43,017 nucleotides of DNA from contig CAIWNX010000303.1 of assembly GCA_903914175.1 (NCBI GenBank), positions 1 to 43,017 of the forward strand, read 5' to 3'. The position numbers and the translations under genes are program-made. The notes beneath the pieces were generated by a model. That model ran no database searches and was not told the origin of the DNA. It saw nothing but the letters and a program-made list of their open reading frames with translations. This stretch comes from an uncultured beta proteobacterium (lineage in GTDB: Bacteria > Pseudomonadota > Gammaproteobacteria > Burkholderiales > Burkholderiaceae_C). Positions 1 to 10,910 of the stretch are shown here, one piece after another; within the stretch, counting starts at the first letter, position 1; every line of letters begins with the position of its first letter.

Positions 1-1166
1 TGGCCCAGTGGCTGCAAGCCCATGTGCCCGAACTGGGTTTCCTGCGGGTCTTCCAGTACCTGACCCTGCGTGCCGTCATGGCGGCCATGACCGCGCTGCT
101 GATGGGCCTTGTGGCCGGGCCCTGGGTGATTCGCCGTCTGACCGAACTCAAGATCGGCCAGCCCATTCGCGGCTACGGCATGGCCTCGCACCTGAGCAAG
201 AGTGGCACACCCACCATGGGCGGCGTGCTGATCCTGCTCTGCATCACGGTGGCAACTTTGTTGTGGGCCGACCTCAGCAACCGCTTTGTCTGGATCGTGC
301 TGGTGGTCACGCTGAGTTTTGGCGCCATCGGCTGGGTTGATGACTGGCGCAAGGTGGTCGACAAAAACCCCGAAGGCATGCGCTCGCGTGAAAAATACTT
401 CTGGCAGTCGCTGATTGGTCTGCTGGCCGCGCTTTACCTGGTGTTCAGCATTTCCGAGAGTTCCAATTTGCGCGTGCTCGAACTCTTTTTCAAATGGGTG
501 CAGTCGGGGTTCGATTTGAACCTGCCGCCCAAAGCCGGTCTGCTGCTGCCCTTCATCAAGGAAGTCAGCTACCCGCTCGGCGTGCTGGGTTTTGTCATCC
601 TGACCTACCTCGTGATCGTGGGTTCGAGCAACGCCGTGAACCTGACCGATGGCCTCGACGGTCTGGCCATCATGCCGGTGGTGCTGGTGGGTGCGAGTCT
701 GGGCGTCTTTGCCTACGTCACCGGCAGTGCTGTTTATTCCAAGTACCTGTTTTTTCCGCACATCCCGGGCTCGGGGGAACTGCTGATCTTTACCTCGGCC
801 ATGGGCGGCGCCGGGCTGGCTTTCCTCTGGTTTAACACGCACCCGGCGCAGGTCTTCATGGGCGATGTCGGCGCGCTCGCACTGGGCGCTGCGCTGGGCA
901 CGGTGGCGGTGATCGTGCGCCAGGAAATTGTGCTGGCGGTGATGGGCGGCATCTTCGTGGTGGAAGCGCTATCCGTCATGCTGCAGGTGAGCTGGTTCAA
1001 GTACAGCCGCAAGCGCACCGGCACCGGGCAGCGTCTGCTCAAGATGGCGCCGCTGCACCACCATTTCGAGAAAAGCGGCTGGCCAGAGACGCAGGTGGTT
1101 GTGCGTTTCTGGATCATCACCATGCTGCTGTGCCTGCTGGGTTTGTCAACCTTGAAGCTAAGGTAG
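1..1166 (+). CDS. mraY: MraY, phospho-N-acetylmuramoyl-pentapeptide transferase (5' end missing)
   Basis: Transfers phospho-MurNAc-pentapeptide from UDP to undecaprenyl phosphate, making lipid I at the inner face of the cytoplasmic membrane. The reading frame is open from the first base of the window (codons from position 3 read [13 protein letters not shown]), so the true start lies just upstream and only a few residues are missing. Family signatures seen: [10 protein letters not shown] in the middle of the protein and the C-terminal HHHFEKSGW loop, both typical of the MraY/WecA superfamily, plus about ten hydrophobic segments. It ends with TAG two bases before the murD start, as expected in a dcw cluster. 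Identification is secure; only the start is unknown. Confidence 0.97.
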   Translation, partial: AQWLQAHVPELGFLRVFQYLTLRAVMAAMTALLMGLVAGPWVIRRLTELKIGQPIRGYGMASHLSKSGTPTMGGVLILLCITVATLLWADLSNRFVWIVLVVTLSFGAIGWVDDWRKVVDKNPEGMRSREKYFWQSLIGLLAALYLVFSISESSNLRVLELFFKWVQSGFDLNLPPKAGLLLPFIKEVSYPLGVLGFVILTYLVIVGSSNAVNLTDGLDGLAIMPVVLVGASLGVFAYVTGSAVYSKYLFFPHIPGSGELLIFTSAMGGAGLAFLWFNTHPAQVFMGDVGALALGAALGTVAVIVRQEIVLAVMGGIFVVEALSVMLQVSWFKYSRKRTGTGQRLLKMAPLHHHFEKSGWPETQVVVRFWIITMLLCLLGLSTLKLR

Positions 1167-1168
1167 CC

Positions 1169-2716
1169 GTGAGCACGCTGCACGACCAACACGTTCTGAT
1201 TCTGGGCCTGGGTACGTCCGGCCTGGCAATGGCGCGTTGGTGTGCACGCTGCGGCGCGCAGGTGACGGTGGCCGACACGCGCAGCACGCCGCCGCAACTG
1301 GTCCGCATGCAGTCGGAGTTGCCCGCCGCGCGCTTTGTCAGCGGCGCGTTCGATGCCAGCCTGATCGAGGGCAGCGAGATTCGTGCGGTCTTCAAGAGCC
1401 CGGGTCTGACGCCGCTGGAAGTGGCAGCGGTTGCCGATGCAGCGCATGCTGTGGGCATCCCGGTCGCCGGCGAACTGAGCCTGTTTGCGCAGGCCCTGGC
1501 CGACCTGCGCGCCACGCGCGACTACGCGCCGACGCTGCTGGCCGTGACCGGCACCAACGGCAAGACCACGGTGACGGCATTGACCGGGCAACTGGTGGCG
1601 CGTGCGGGGAAAAGTGTGGTGGTGGCAGGCAATATCGGACCAAGTCTGCTCGACAGCTTGTCTGCTGCGCTGGACGCCGATGCGCTGCCGCAGGTCTGGG
1701 TGCTGGAGCTCTCCAGTTTCCAACTCGATGGCGAAAGCAGCTTCGAGCCCAGCGCCGCTGCCGTGCTCAACATCACGCAGGACCATCTTGATTGGCACGG
1801 CAGCATGGCGGCCTATGTGGAAGCCAAGGCACGGGTCTTTGGAAAACAGGGTCTGATGCTGCTCAACCGCGACGATCCGCTGGTGCTGGCCCTTTTGAAT
1901 CCGCCGCTGCCCGAGGCGCCGACTTTGAAGTCGGCCAGAGCAAAGCTGCAACGCCCCGTGATTCGCGCCCATGTCACTTTTGGCGCCGACCTGCCGACGC
2001 GTCCTGGCGACTTCGGCCTGGAAGAGGTCAATGGCATGGTCTGGCTGGTGCGCGCGCTGGAAGCCGATGAGACCATCAAGAAACGCAACAGCACGCAGCA
2101 ATCCGAGGTCTTCATCCAGCGCCTGATGCCAGCCGATGCCTTGCGCATTCGCGGCCGTCACAACGCGCTCAATGCGCTGGCGGCGTTGGCGCTGGCCTGT
2201 GCGGCAGACTGCGCCCTCGGCCCCATGCTCTACGGGCTGCGTGAATACCGTGGCGAGCCGCACCGGGTCGAGTCCATCGGCAGCGTCAACGGTGTGGAAT
2301 ATTTTGATGACAGCAAGGGCACCAACGTTGGCGCCACTGTGGCCGCTGTGAACGGACTGGGCTCCGAGCGCAAACTCATCGTCATTCTGGGGGGCGAGGG
2401 CAAGGGCCAGGATTTCTCGCCGCTGGCACAGCCGCTGGCACGCCACGCGCGTGCGGTGGTTCTGATCGGTCGCGATGCGACGCTGATCCGTGCCGCGTTG
2501 CAGGACCGTGGTGTGGTCTTGCTGGATGCGGCGTCGATGGAACTGGCGGTCAGCGCGGCGAGCGAACTGGCGCAGCCGGGTGACGCTGTGCTGATGTCGC
2601 CGGCCTGCGCCAGCTTTGACATGTTTGACAACTACGAACACCGCGCCCGTGTTTTTGCGCAGGCGCTGGGTAGCCTGGCCGATGCGGCCGGCGTGGCACT
2701 GGAGGGTGCGCTGTGA
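1169..2716 (+). CDS. murD: MurD, UDP-N-acetylmuramoyl-L-alanine:D-glutamate ligase
   Basis: Cytoplasmic ATP-dependent ligase that adds D-glutamate to UDP-MurNAc-L-Ala. The N-terminal nucleotide-binding motif [10 protein letters not shown], the Mur-ligase ATP loop [11 protein letters not shown] and the downstream DDSKGTN motif are all visible. I choose the GTG at 1169 ([15 protein letters not shown]), because the open frame upstream lies inside the end of mraY; this gives 515 residues, somewhat longer than the usual 440-500. The extra length sits in the central and C-terminal domains (an insert around residues 245-320). The stop overlaps the GTG start of ftsW, suggesting translational coupling. 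Confidence 0.96.
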   Translation: MSTLHDQHVLILGLGTSGLAMARWCARCGAQVTVADTRSTPPQLVRMQSELPAARFVSGAFDASLIEGSEIRAVFKSPGLTPLEVAAVADAAHAVGIPVAGELSLFAQALADLRATRDYAPTLLAVTGTNGKTTVTALTGQLVARAGKSVVVAGNIGPSLLDSLSAALDADALPQVWVLELSSFQLDGESSFEPSAAAVLNITQDHLDWHGSMAAYVEAKARVFGKQGLMLLNRDDPLVLALLNPPLPEAPTLKSARAKLQRPVIRAHVTFGADLPTRPGDFGLEEVNGMVWLVRALEADETIKKRNSTQQSEVFIQRLMPADALRIRGRHNALNALAALALACAADCALGPMLYGLREYRGEPHRVESIGSVNGVEYFDDSKGTNVGATVAAVNGLGSERKLIVILGGEGKGQDFSPLAQPLARHARAVVLIGRDATLIRAALQDRGVVLLDAASMELAVSAASELAQPGDAVLMSPACASFDMFDNYEHRARVFAQALGSLADAAGVALEGAL

Positions 2717-3888
2717 ACGCGCGTGTTGCCAGCAGCGTCAGCGTGCCAGCACGTGTTGTCGGTTTCGACCAGGCTTTGCTGTGGGTCACCGTGGCCTTGC
2801 TGGCCTGGGGCATGGTGATGGTGTACTCGGCCTCGATTGCGATGCCGGAAAACCCGCGCTTTGCCAAGTACACGCACAGTTATTTCCTGGTGCGGCACGT
2901 GGCCTGGCTGCTGATGTCGTTTGTTGCGGCGCTGCTGGCGTTCCAGGTGCCCGTGGCGCGTTGGGAGAAAGCGGCGCCCTGGCTCTTTATCGCCTCACTG
3001 GTGTTGTTGGCCGCGGTGCTGATCCCGCATGTGGGCAAGGTTGTTTATGGTGCACGACGCTGGATCGCGCTCGGCCCCTTTGGGTTCCAGCCATCTGAAC
3101 TGGCCAAGTTCGCGGTGCTCCTGTATGCGGCCGATTACATGGTGCGCAAAATGGAAGTCAAGGAGCATTTCTTCCGCGCGGTCGCACCCATGGGTGTGGC
3201 CGTGGCGCTGGTCGGTGTGCTGCTGCTGGCCGAGCCCGACATGGGCGCTTTCATGGTGATTGCCGTGATCGCGATGGGCATTCTGTTCCTGGGTGGCGTC
3301 AACGCGCGCATGTTCTTCCTGATCGCCACTGTGCTGCTGGTGGCGTTTGGTTTGATGATTGCGCTGAGCGAATGGCGACGCGAGCGCATTTTTGCCTACC
3401 TCGATCCCTGGAGCGAGAAGAACGCGCTGGCCAAGGGCTATCAACTCACGCACTCGCTGATCGCCATCGGGCGTGGCGAGATCTTTGGCGTCGGGCTCGG
3501 TGGCAGTGTCGAGAAATTGCACTGGTTGCCAGAGGCGCATACCGATTTTCTGCTGGCTGTGATTGGCGAAGAGTTTGGTCTGATCGGCGTGGTCTGCGTG
3601 ATCGGTCTGTTTCTCTGGTTGACGCGCCGCATGATGCACATCGGTCGCCAGTCGATTGCGCTGGACCGGATTTTTGCCGGCCTGGTGGCGCAGGGGGTCG
3701 GCATCTGGATGGGTTTTCAGGCCTTTATCAACATGGGCGTGAACCTGGGCGCACTGCCGACCAAGGGCCTGACCCTGCCGCTGATGAGCTATGGTGGCTC
3801 GGCTATTCTGGTCAATCTGGTAGCCGTTGCCGTGGTGCTGCGCATCGATTTCGAAAATCGTTTGATGATGCGCGGGGGGCGCCTATGA
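2713..3888 (+). CDS. ftsW: FtsW, septal peptidoglycan glycosyltransferase (SEDS family)
   Basis: Polytopic SEDS-family membrane protein of 391 residues that polymerises lipid II at the division septum together with FtsI. About ten hydrophobic segments follow a short cytoplasmic N-terminus. SEDS hallmarks seen are [18 protein letters not shown], the [20 protein letters not shown] stretch, the [17 protein letters not shown] loop and the C-terminal [10 protein letters not shown] motif. It starts with GTG overlapping the murD stop (GTGA) and ends in TGA overlapping an ATG at 3885. That ATG opens only a short non-murG frame (to 3983), because extra sequence separates ftsW from murG here. Confidence 0.96.
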   Translation: MNARVASSVSVPARVVGFDQALLWVTVALLAWGMVMVYSASIAMPENPRFAKYTHSYFLVRHVAWLLMSFVAALLAFQVPVARWEKAAPWLFIASLVLLAAVLIPHVGKVVYGARRWIALGPFGFQPSELAKFAVLLYAADYMVRKMEVKEHFFRAVAPMGVAVALVGVLLLAEPDMGAFMVIAVIAMGILFLGGVNARMFFLIATVLLVAFGLMIALSEWRRERIFAYLDPWSEKNALAKGYQLTHSLIAIGRGEIFGVGLGGSVEKLHWLPEAHTDFLLAVIGEEFGLIGVVCVIGLFLWLTRRMMHIGRQSIALDRIFAGLVAQGVGIWMGFQAFINMGVNLGALPTKGLTLPLMSYGGSAILVNLVAVAVVLRIDFENRLMMRGGRL

Positions 3889-3925
3889 ACGCGTTCGTTG
3901 CGGTGTTGCAGTGCCACGTGTCACC

Positions 3926-3953
3926 TGGATTGCGGATCAAGTCCGCAATGACG
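3926..3953 (+). repeat. Palindromic intergenic repeat between ftsW and murG
   Basis: An 8-bp perfect inverted repeat (ATTGCGGA / TCCGCAAT, spacer TCAAG) flanked by TGG and GACG. The same architecture (TGGATTGCGGGTC...CCCGCAATGACA) recurs at 40674-40701, so this is a dispersed short palindromic element. It lies in a 91-bp gap between ftsW and murG, a junction that is usually tight or overlapping in this cluster. The transcript could form a small hairpin here without a T-run. Confidence 0.7.
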
Positions 3954-3979
3954 AAGTCAAGATTGCGGCGGTGCCACTT

Positions 3980-5056
3980 ATGAACAAGTGCGCACTCATC
4001 ATGGCAGGTGGAACCGGGGGACATATCTTCCCGGGGCTTGCTGTGGCCCAGGCTTTGCGCGAGCGCGGCTGGCGCGTGCACTGGCTTGGCGGCACGGGCA
4101 GTGCCGCGCAGCCGAGCATGGAAAGCCGTTTGGTGCCGGCGCAGGGTTTTGCGTTTGAGGCGGTCAACTTCTCGGGCGTGCGTGGCAAAGGTCTTGGCTC
4201 GCTGCTGGGTCTGCCCTGGCGCTTGCTGCGCGCCTGTTGGCAAAGCCTGCAGGTGCTGCGCCGGGTTCGGCCCGATGTGGTGCTGGGGCTGGGTGGCTAC
4301 ATCACCTTTCCAGCGGGTCTGATGAGCGTGCTGTTGCGCAAACCTTTGATCCTGCACGAGCAGAACTCGGTGGCGGGTATGGCCAACAAGTGGCTGTCCA
4401 AAGTGGCGGTGCGGGTATTTACAGCGTTTCCCGATGCCATGAAGAAGGGCGTATGGGTCGGCAATCCGCTGCGCGCCGCTTTCATCGGTGTGCCCGAGCC
4501 GGCGGTGCGCTTTGCCACACGCAGCGGGCCGCTGCGATTGCTGGTGGTCGGTGGCAGCCTGGGCGCGCGTGCCCTCAACGACATCGTGCCGCAGGCGCTG
4601 GCGCTGTTGCCAGTGCAGAGTCGGCCGGTGGTGATCCATCAAAGCGGCGCGGCGCAGATCGACGCCTTGCGCGCCAACTATGCGGCTGCCGGTGTGGCGG
4701 CGCAACTCACGCCCTTCATCGACGACACGGCGCAGGCTTTTGCGGATACCGATCTGGTGATCTGCCGCGCCGGTGCCAGTACGGTCACCGAGATTGCGGC
4801 CGTCGGTGCTGCCGCCCTGTTTGTTCCATTCCCGTCGGCAGTCGATGACCATCAGACCGTGAACGCGCGTTTTCTGGTCGGGCGCGGCGCCGGCTGGCTG
4901 GTGGCCCAGCCGCAATTGACGGCGCAATGGCTGGCCGACTGGCTGCAAAAAATCAACCGCGACGCGCTGCTGCGGTGCGCGCAGCAAGCCAGAACACTGG
5001 CCAAGTTCGATGCCAGCGCGCTGGTCGTTGCGGCTTGCGAGGAGGTGGCGCGATGA
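3980..5056 (+). CDS. murG: MurG, lipid II synthase (UDP-GlcNAc transferase)
   Basis: Membrane-associated GT-B glycosyltransferase that adds GlcNAc to lipid I, giving lipid II. The N-terminal [14 protein letters not shown] loop, [19 protein letters not shown] and the C-terminal [12 protein letters not shown] acceptor/UDP motif are all present. I place the start at 3980 ([14 protein letters not shown]; 358 residues, family-typical). The frame stays open upstream to about 3911, but that part encodes the palindromic repeat rather than family sequence. The stop overlaps the murC ATG. No strong ribosome-binding site is visible before 3980. Confidence 0.96.
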   Translation: MNKCALIMAGGTGGHIFPGLAVAQALRERGWRVHWLGGTGSAAQPSMESRLVPAQGFAFEAVNFSGVRGKGLGSLLGLPWRLLRACWQSLQVLRRVRPDVVLGLGGYITFPAGLMSVLLRKPLILHEQNSVAGMANKWLSKVAVRVFTAFPDAMKKGVWVGNPLRAAFIGVPEPAVRFATRSGPLRLLVVGGSLGARALNDIVPQALALLPVQSRPVVIHQSGAAQIDALRANYAAAGVAAQLTPFIDDTAQAFADTDLVICRAGASTVTEIAAVGAAALFVPFPSAVDDHQTVNARFLVGRGAGWLVAQPQLTAQWLADWLQKINRDALLRCAQQARTLAKFDASALVVAACEEVAR

Positions 5057-6465
5057 AGCATGCTGTTCGTCGCATTCATTTCGTGGGCATTGGCGGTGTC
5101 GGCATGTCGGGCATTGCCGAAGTGCTGTTCAATCTGGGTTACAGCGTCAGCGGTTCCGATCTGAGCGACAGCGCCACGCTCAAGCGTCTTGCGGCACTCG
5201 GCCTGCAGACCCATGTTGGCCATGCTGCCAGCCATGTGGCCGGCGCTGATGTGCTGGTGACATCGACTGCGGTGCAGGCCGATAACGCGGAAGTGCTGGC
5301 GGCGCGTGCGCAACAGATTCCGGTGGTGCCGCGCGCCCTGATGCTGGCCGAACTGATGCGGCTCAAGCAGGGCATCGCCATCGCCGGCACGCATGGCAAG
5401 ACAACCACCACCAGTCTGGTCGCCAGCGTGCTGGCCGAGGCTGGCCTGGACCCAACCTTTGTCATCGGTGGGCGCCTTAACAGCGCGCTGAGCAATGCCC
5501 GGCTGGGTCAGGGCGACTACATCGTGGTCGAGGCCGATGAGTCCGACGCATCCTTCCTCAACCTGTTGCCGGTGATGGCGGTGGTGACCAATATCGACGC
5601 TGACCACATGGAGACTTACGGCCACGACTTTGGCCGGCTCAAGCAGGCTTTTGTTGATTTTCTGCACCGCATGCCCTTCTATGGTCGGGCCATTCTGTGT
5701 ACTGACGACGCGGCCGTGCGTGACATCGTGGCGCAGGTGAACTGTCCCATGACCCGCTACGGTTTTGGTGCCGACGCGCAACTGCGCGCAGTGGATGTGC
5801 GAGCCGCAGAGGGGCAAATGCGTTTCACGGTGCAGCGTCGCAACGGCATCGATCTGCCGGACCTGGATGTGGTGTTGAACCTGCCCGGAGAGCACAACGT
5901 GCTCAACGCGCTGGCGGCGATTGCGGTTGCAATGGAACTCGGCGTTGAAGACGCCGCCGTGCAGACGGCGCTGGCCGGTTTCAAGGGGGTTGGGCGGCGC
6001 TTTCAGCGTTACGGCGAGGTGATGGCACGCCAGGGTGGTGCCTTCACGCTGGTTGATGACTATGGTCATCACCCGGTCGAGATGGCGGTCACGCTGGCCG
6101 CTGCGCGGGGTGCCTTTCCGGGTCGCCGTCTGCTGCTGGCGTTTCAGCCGCATCGCTACACCCGTACGCGTGACTGTTTCGATGATTTCGTCAAGGTCAT
6201 GGCGCAGGCCGATGCTGTGCTGCTGGCCGAAGTCTATAGCGCTGGCGAGTCGCCGATTGCCGGCGCCGATGGCCGCAGTCTGGCGCAGGCGCTGCAGCGC
6301 GCCGGGAAGATTGAACCGCTGTTTGTCGATCAGATCGCGGGTATGGCGCAGCGCATTGTGGAGACCGCGCGCGCTGGCGATGTGGTGCTGTGCATGGGTG
6401 CCGGTTCCATCGGCGCCGTGCCGGCGCGTGTTTTGGAACTCGCGCAGGAGGGGCAAAGCTCATGA
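5053..6465 (+). CDS. murC: MurC, UDP-N-acetylmuramate:L-alanine ligase
   Basis: Cytoplasmic ATP-dependent ligase that adds the first amino acid, L-alanine, to UDP-MurNAc. Visible motifs are the N-terminal [17 protein letters not shown], the ATP loop [21 protein letters not shown] and DDYGHHPVE. The start is the ATG at 5053 ([12 protein letters not shown]; 470 residues), overlapping the murG TGA and preceded by GGAGG about 8 bases upstream. The stop overlaps the ddlB ATG by ATGA. Confidence 0.97.
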   Translation: MKHAVRRIHFVGIGGVGMSGIAEVLFNLGYSVSGSDLSDSATLKRLAALGLQTHVGHAASHVAGADVLVTSTAVQADNAEVLAARAQQIPVVPRALMLAELMRLKQGIAIAGTHGKTTTTSLVASVLAEAGLDPTFVIGGRLNSALSNARLGQGDYIVVEADESDASFLNLLPVMAVVTNIDADHMETYGHDFGRLKQAFVDFLHRMPFYGRAILCTDDAAVRDIVAQVNCPMTRYGFGADAQLRAVDVRAAEGQMRFTVQRRNGIDLPDLDVVLNLPGEHNVLNALAAIAVAMELGVEDAAVQTALAGFKGVGRRFQRYGEVMARQGGAFTLVDDYGHHPVEMAVTLAAARGAFPGRRLLLAFQPHRYTRTRDCFDDFVKVMAQADAVLLAEVYSAGESPIAGADGRSLAQALQRAGKIEPLFVDQIAGMAQRIVETARAGDVVLCMGAGSIGAVPARVLELAQEGQSS

Positions 6466-7430
6466 GTGCATTCGATATGAAAACCGGAAAAACAGCAGTA
6501 TTGATGGGTGGCGCGTCGGCCGAGCGCGAAATTTCCTTGATGTCGGGGCAGGGCGTACTGCAGGCGCTGCGCTCAAAGCGTGTTGACGCCCATGCCTTTG
6601 ATCCGTCCGAGCGCGATTTGCTCGAACTCAAGCGCGATGGTTTCACGCGCTGCTTCATCGCGCTGCATGGGCGCTTTGGCGAAGACGGCACGGTGCAGGG
6701 TGCGCTCGAATTGCTGGGCATTCCCTACACCGGCTCGGGCGTGATGGCATCAAGCATTGCGATTGACAAGGTCATGACCAAGCGCATCTGGCGTGCCGAA
6801 GGCCTGGCCACACCGGCGTGGCGACAGGTGGACAGCACCGCTGCTACCGAGCAGGCCTTTGCCGCACTGGGCAGCCCGATGATCGTGAAGCCGTCGCGTG
6901 AAGGCTCCACCATCGGCCTGACCAAGGTCACGGCGCTGGCGCAGTGCGCCGATGCCTATGCGCTGGCAGCCGGGCACGACCCCGAGGTGCTGTGCGAGCA
7001 GTTCATCCAGGGTGATGAAGTGACGATTGCAGTCCTTGGTACCGGCGCCGCCGCGCGTGCGCTGCCGGTGATCCGCATCGTGGCGCTGGAGGGCAACTAC
7101 GATTACCAGAACAAGTACTTCACTGACACCACGCAGTACCTGGTTCCCTGCGGTCTGCCAGCGGGCGAGGAAGAACGCATTCAGGCCATGGTGCTCGACG
7201 CCTACCGCGTGCTGGGCTGCCGCGGCTGGGCGCGCGCCGACGTGATGATTGACGCCGCCACACGCAAGCCCTATCTGCTGGAAATCAACACCTCGCCCGG
7301 AATGACCGGGCATTCACTGGTGCCGATGGCGGCCCGGGCCGCCGGCATCGATTACCCGACGCTGTGCGTGGAAGTGCTGCAGCATGCGGCGCTGGACAGC
7401 AGCGTCAAACCAGCCGGAGGGTCGGCATGA
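6462..7430 (+). CDS. ddlB: DdlB, D-alanine--D-alanine ligase
   Basis: ATP-grasp ligase making D-Ala-D-Ala for the peptidoglycan stem peptide. Start at 6462 ([17 protein letters not shown]; 322 residues), overlapping the murC stop and preceded by AGGAGG. Seen in order: [14 protein letters not shown] near the N-terminus, [15 protein letters not shown], the ATP-grasp [10 protein letters not shown] loop and the C-terminal [12 protein letters not shown] metal/phosphate motif. Its place between murC and ftsQ is the standard dcw order. The stop overlaps the ftsQ ATG. Confidence 0.97.
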   Translation: MSAFDMKTGKTAVLMGGASAEREISLMSGQGVLQALRSKRVDAHAFDPSERDLLELKRDGFTRCFIALHGRFGEDGTVQGALELLGIPYTGSGVMASSIAIDKVMTKRIWRAEGLATPAWRQVDSTAATEQAFAALGSPMIVKPSREGSTIGLTKVTALAQCADAYALAAGHDPEVLCEQFIQGDEVTIAVLGTGAAARALPVIRIVALEGNYDYQNKYFTDTTQYLVPCGLPAGEEERIQAMVLDAYRVLGCRGWARADVMIDAATRKPYLLEINTSPGMTGHSLVPMAARAAGIDYPTLCVEVLQHAALDSSVKPAGGSA

Positions 7431-8212
7431 CCGAGAGCCTGCCAGTGCCGGTTGATGTAAAGCTCATGAACATGATGGCTTCGGTCCTGTTTGTGGTCTT
7501 TGCCCTGCTGATCGCGGGCAGCCTGGCGGCCTGGGTTTCGCAGCATCCGGTTTTCTCCGTGCGCGCCATTGCCGTCACCGGCGAAGTCACGCACAGCAAC
7601 GCGGTCACGCTGCGCGCCAATGTCGCCTCACAACTCAACGGCACCTTCTTCACGATGGATCTGGCGCGCGCGCAACAGGCGTTTGAAGCGCTGCCCTGGG
7701 TGCGCAAGGCCGTGGTGCGGCGTGAGTTCCCGAATCGCCTCAAGGTCGTGCTGCAAGAGCACAAGGCCTTCGCCTATTGGGGGCAGGAAGGCGACTCGCG
7801 CCTGATCAACAACTTTGGCGAAGTGTTTGAAGCCAATGTCGAAGAAGTTGAGCAGGCCGATCTGCCGCGATTGAATGGGCCTGAAGGGCATGGCGCGGCG
7901 GTGCTGACGATGTACCAGACGCTGCAGCCGCTGTTTGAGGGCATGGACATGGTGATGGAGCAGCTTGAGCTCAGCGGCCGTGGCGGCTGGCGCGTGCGCC
8001 TGGACAGCGGCGCCACGTTCGAACTCGGCGGTGGAACGGCGGCGGAGGTGCTTGAGCGCACACAGCGTTTCCTCAAGACCTTAACGCAGGTGACATCGCG
8101 TTACGGACGCGCGCCGGAGGCGTTGGAGTCGGCCGACCTGCGCCATGAGGACGGCTACGCCATTCGTTTGCGCGGGGTTACCACCGGCGCGGTCGGCGGG
8201 CAGAAGAAATAA
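7427..8212 (+). CDS. ftsQ: FtsQ, cell division protein
   Basis: Bitopic inner-membrane divisome protein that links early cytoplasmic and late periplasmic division proteins (with FtsB and FtsL). The start at 7427 ([15 protein letters not shown]; 261 residues) overlaps the ddlB stop. A short cytoplasmic tail is followed by one membrane segment at about residues 15-37, then the POTRA domain ([17 protein letters not shown]... through [17 protein letters not shown]) and the FtsQ beta-domain. Assignment rests on topology, the POTRA motif and position between ddlB and ftsA. Confidence 0.94.
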   Translation: MTESLPVPVDVKLMNMMASVLFVVFALLIAGSLAAWVSQHPVFSVRAIAVTGEVTHSNAVTLRANVASQLNGTFFTMDLARAQQAFEALPWVRKAVVRREFPNRLKVVLQEHKAFAYWGQEGDSRLINNFGEVFEANVEEVEQADLPRLNGPEGHGAAVLTMYQTLQPLFEGMDMVMEQLELSGRGGWRVRLDSGATFELGGGTAAEVLERTQRFLKTLTQVTSRYGRAPEALESADLRHEDGYAIRLRGVTTGAVGGQKK

Positions 8213-8256
8213 CGGTAACAACGGTAATAGCGGCAACACAAGCAACAGGTGAATAT

Positions 8257-9486
8257 ATGGCGAAAGAATACAAAGATCTGGTCGTAGCGCTGGACATTGG
8301 CACCGCCAAGGTCATGGTGGTGGTGGCCGAGGTGCTGCCCGGGGGTGAGCTCAAGCTGGCTGGCCTCGGGCTGGCACCGAGCAATGGCCTCAAGCGCGGT
8401 GTTGTGGTCAACATCGAGACCACGGTGCAGAGCATTCAGCAGGCCTTGAAAGAGGCCGAACTGATGGCCGACTGCAAGATCACGCGGGTCTACACCGGCA
8501 TCACCGGCAGCCATATCCGGGGTTTCAATTCGAGCGGCATGGTGGCGATCAAGGACCGAGAGGTCAGCGCTGCCGACATTGCGCGTGTGGTGGAAACTGC
8601 CAAGGCGATCAACATCTCGACCGACCAGCGCCTGTTGCTGGTGGAGCCGCAGGAGTTCGTCATTGATGGCCAGGATGTGAAGGAGCCGATCGGCATGAGC
8701 GGCATTCGCCTGGAGGCCAAGGTCCACATCGTGACCGGCGCCCAAAGTGCGGCCGAGAACATCATCAAGTGTGTGCGCCGCTGCGGCCTGGAAGTCGAGC
8801 AACTGATGCTCAATCCGCTGGCCAGCAGCCTCTCCGTGCTGACCGAGGACGAGCGTGAACTCGGCGTGGCGCTGGTTGATATCGGTGCCGGCACCACCGA
8901 CGTGGCGATCTTCACCAACGGTGCGATTCGTCACACCTCGGTGATTCCGATCGCTGGCGACCTGATCACCAGCGACATCGCAATGGCACTGCGCACGCCG
9001 ACCAAGGACGCCGAAGACATCAAGGTCGAGAGCGGCTACGCCAAGCAGTTGCTGGCCGATCCCGATTCGCAGGTTGAAGTACCGGGCCTGGGCGACCGCG
9101 GTCCGCGCATGCTCAGTCGCCAGGCGCTGGCTGGCGTTATTGAGCCACGGGTGGAAGAGATTTTTTCGCTGGTGCACCAGGTCATGCGCGAGTCCGGTTT
9201 TGAGGAGATGCTCTCCAGCGGCATCGTGCTCACCGGCGGCAGTTGCGTCATGCCCGGCATGGTCGAACTCGGCGAAGACATCTTCCTCAAGCCAGTGCGC
9301 CGGGGTTTTCCAAAATACAGCGGCGCCCTGTCGGACATGGTCGCGCAAGCGCGCGCTGCCACCGTCATGGGTCTGCTGGAAGAGGCGCGGCTGGCACGGC
9401 TGCGCGGCTTCAAAGTGGCGCAGAAAGCCGGTTCGATGAAGACCGCATTCAGCCAGGTCAAGGATTGGTTTGTGGGGAACTTCTGA
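8257..9486 (+). CDS. ftsA: FtsA, actin-like divisome protein
   Basis: Actin-fold ATPase that anchors FtsZ to the membrane, 409 residues. Phosphate-1 motif DIGTAKVMVVVAE at the N-terminus, phosphate-2 DIGAGTTDVAIF in the middle and the adenosine motif GIVLTGGSCVMPG are visible. The C-terminal segment (SQVKDWFVGNF) is an amphipathic membrane-targeting helix. An AGGTGA ribosome-binding site sits 7 bases before the ATG. It follows ftsQ by 44 bases. Confidence 0.97.
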   Translation: MAKEYKDLVVALDIGTAKVMVVVAEVLPGGELKLAGLGLAPSNGLKRGVVVNIETTVQSIQQALKEAELMADCKITRVYTGITGSHIRGFNSSGMVAIKDREVSAADIARVVETAKAINISTDQRLLLVEPQEFVIDGQDVKEPIGMSGIRLEAKVHIVTGAQSAAENIIKCVRRCGLEVEQLMLNPLASSLSVLTEDERELGVALVDIGAGTTDVAIFTNGAIRHTSVIPIAGDLITSDIAMALRTPTKDAEDIKVESGYAKQLLADPDSQVEVPGLGDRGPRMLSRQALAGVIEPRVEEIFSLVHQVMRESGFEEMLSSGIVLTGGSCVMPGMVELGEDIFLKPVRRGFPKYSGALSDMVAQARAATVMGLLEEARLARLRGFKVAQKAGSMKTAFSQVKDWFVGNF

Positions 9487-9587
9487 TGCCTACCTTTACG
9501 ACTCCCATGAAAGTATGGCCCTCTCAAATGTCGCACTGGCATTGGCGATGCACGGATCCGCCCTGTTAAGGCAACGAATAAGAAGAT

Positions 9588-9615
9588 TTGAACCACAACG
9601 GCAACTGTTTAACTT
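9588..9615 (+). promoter_or_regulatory. Possible sigma-70 promoter for ftsZ
   Basis: TTGAAC (9588-9593) and TAACTT (9610-9615) are separated by 16 bases, 23 bases before the ftsZ ATG. The 152-base ftsA-ftsZ gap has no convincing gene, and a dedicated ftsZ promoter here is common in related bacteria. This is a pattern match only. Confidence 0.3.
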
Positions 9616-9638
9616 TATTGGAATCTCAGGAGAAAAAA

Positions 9639-10898
9639 ATGGCCATCGAAATGATTGAAGACGTCGCGTTCAACCAAGGCACCCAGATCAAGGTGATCGG
9701 GATCGGCGGCGGCGGCGGCAACGCTGTGGCGCACATGATTGCATCAGCGGTTCAGGGCGTTGAATTTGTTTGCGCCAATACCGACGCGCAGGCCTTGGGC
9801 CGCAGCGCGGCGCACCGCACGATTCAGCTTGGCAGCAGCGGTCTTGGCGCTGGCAGTAAACCGGAACGCGGTCGCGAAGCTGCAGAACTGGCGGTTGACG
9901 ACATCCGCGCCGCGATAGAAGGCGCGCACATGCTCTTCATTACGGCCGGCATGGGCGGTGGCACCGGGACCGGCGCGGCGCCGGTGATTGCGCGCCTGGC
10001 GCGCGAGATGGGCATCCTTACGGTGGGCGTCGTCACCAAACCCTTTGAGTTTGAAGGCGGCCGGCGCATGAGCAATGCGGATGCCGGCTTGACCGAGCTT
10101 GAAGCCAATGTCGATTCGCTGATCGTGGTGCTCAATGAGAAACTGCTCGAAGTGCTCGGTGACGACATCACGCAGGACCAGGCATTTGCCCACGCCAATG
10201 ACGTGCTCAAGAACGCGGTTGGCGGTATTGCTGAAATCATCAATGTACCGGGTCACGTCAATGTGGACTTTGAAGACGTGCGCACGGTGATGGGTGAGCC
10301 CGGCAAGGCCATGATGGGAACGGCGATCGCCTCGGGTCCGGACCGCGCCCGCATTGCGGCCGAGCAGGCCGTAGCCTGCCCGCTGCTCGAAGGCATCGAT
10401 CTCTCTGGCGCCAAAGGTGTGCTGGTGCTGATCACGGCAGCCAAGGGTTCGCTCAAGCTCAGCGAATCCAAGCTGGCGATGAACACGATTCGCGCCTACG
10501 CATCACCCGACGCGCATGTGATCTACGGCACGGCCTATGACGACAGCCTGGACGACCAGATTCGCGTCACCGTGGTCGCCACCGGCTTGAGCCGCCAGGG
10601 TGCACGTCCGAAGTTGATCGTGACGCAAACTGTGCCGCAGGTGCAGGTGCGCACTGGCACGCACGATGTGCCATTCCAGATCCCGACCCTGGAAACACCG
10701 GTCAATGCGAATCAGACCAACAACATGATGGGCAACAGTCCTGTTGGCCGCGCCCAGCCCGACTACGGCTCCATGAGCACACCGAGTGTCTGGCGCACGC
10801 GCGACCGCACGCAAGCCGCCGCCAAGGTGGATGCGCTGGCTTCCGGCGGCATGGATGATTTTGAAATCCCTGCGTTCCTGAGGAAACAGGCAGATTAG
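9639..10898 (+). CDS. ftsZ: FtsZ, tubulin-like division GTPase
   Basis: Forms the cytokinetic Z-ring. Start at 9639 (MAIEMIEDVAFNQG; 419 residues), with CAGGAG at 9627-9632 as ribosome-binding site. Motifs in order: KVIGIGGGGGNAVAHM, the GTP-binding MGGGTGTGAAPV tubulin signature, the T7-loop region (NVDFEDVRTVM) and the C-terminal conserved peptide DDFEIPAFLRKQAD, which binds FtsA. The linker before that peptide is Asn/Gln/Ser-rich, as usual. It lies directly before lpxC. Confidence 0.98.
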   Translation: MAIEMIEDVAFNQGTQIKVIGIGGGGGNAVAHMIASAVQGVEFVCANTDAQALGRSAAHRTIQLGSSGLGAGSKPERGREAAELAVDDIRAAIEGAHMLFITAGMGGGTGTGAAPVIARLAREMGILTVGVVTKPFEFEGGRRMSNADAGLTELEANVDSLIVVLNEKLLEVLGDDITQDQAFAHANDVLKNAVGGIAEIINVPGHVNVDFEDVRTVMGEPGKAMMGTAIASGPDRARIAAEQAVACPLLEGIDLSGAKGVLVLITAAKGSLKLSESKLAMNTIRAYASPDAHVIYGTAYDDSLDDQIRVTVVATGLSRQGARPKLIVTQTVPQVQVRTGTHDVPFQIPTLETPVNANQTNNMMGNSPVGRAQPDYGSMSTPSVWRTRDRTQAAAKVDALASGGMDDFEIPAFLRKQAD

Positions 10899-10910
10899 TA
10901 AAATCAACCC

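Noticed and set aside
734-2641. A 635-codon open frame on the minus strand opposite mraY and murD.
   Set aside because: It lies antisense to two secure genes, has Arg/Gln/His-rich low-complexity composition and no domain; it is a by-product of high-GC codon use.
3812-4987. A 391-codon minus-strand frame opposite murG.
   Set aside because: Antisense to a secure gene, reads through the palindromic repeat and has shadow-frame composition.
9487-9638. A small gene between ftsA and ftsZ (frame starting MPTFTTPMKVW).
   Set aside because: About 27 codons, no ribosome-binding site and Trp/His/Cys-rich composition; better explained as leader and promoter sequence.
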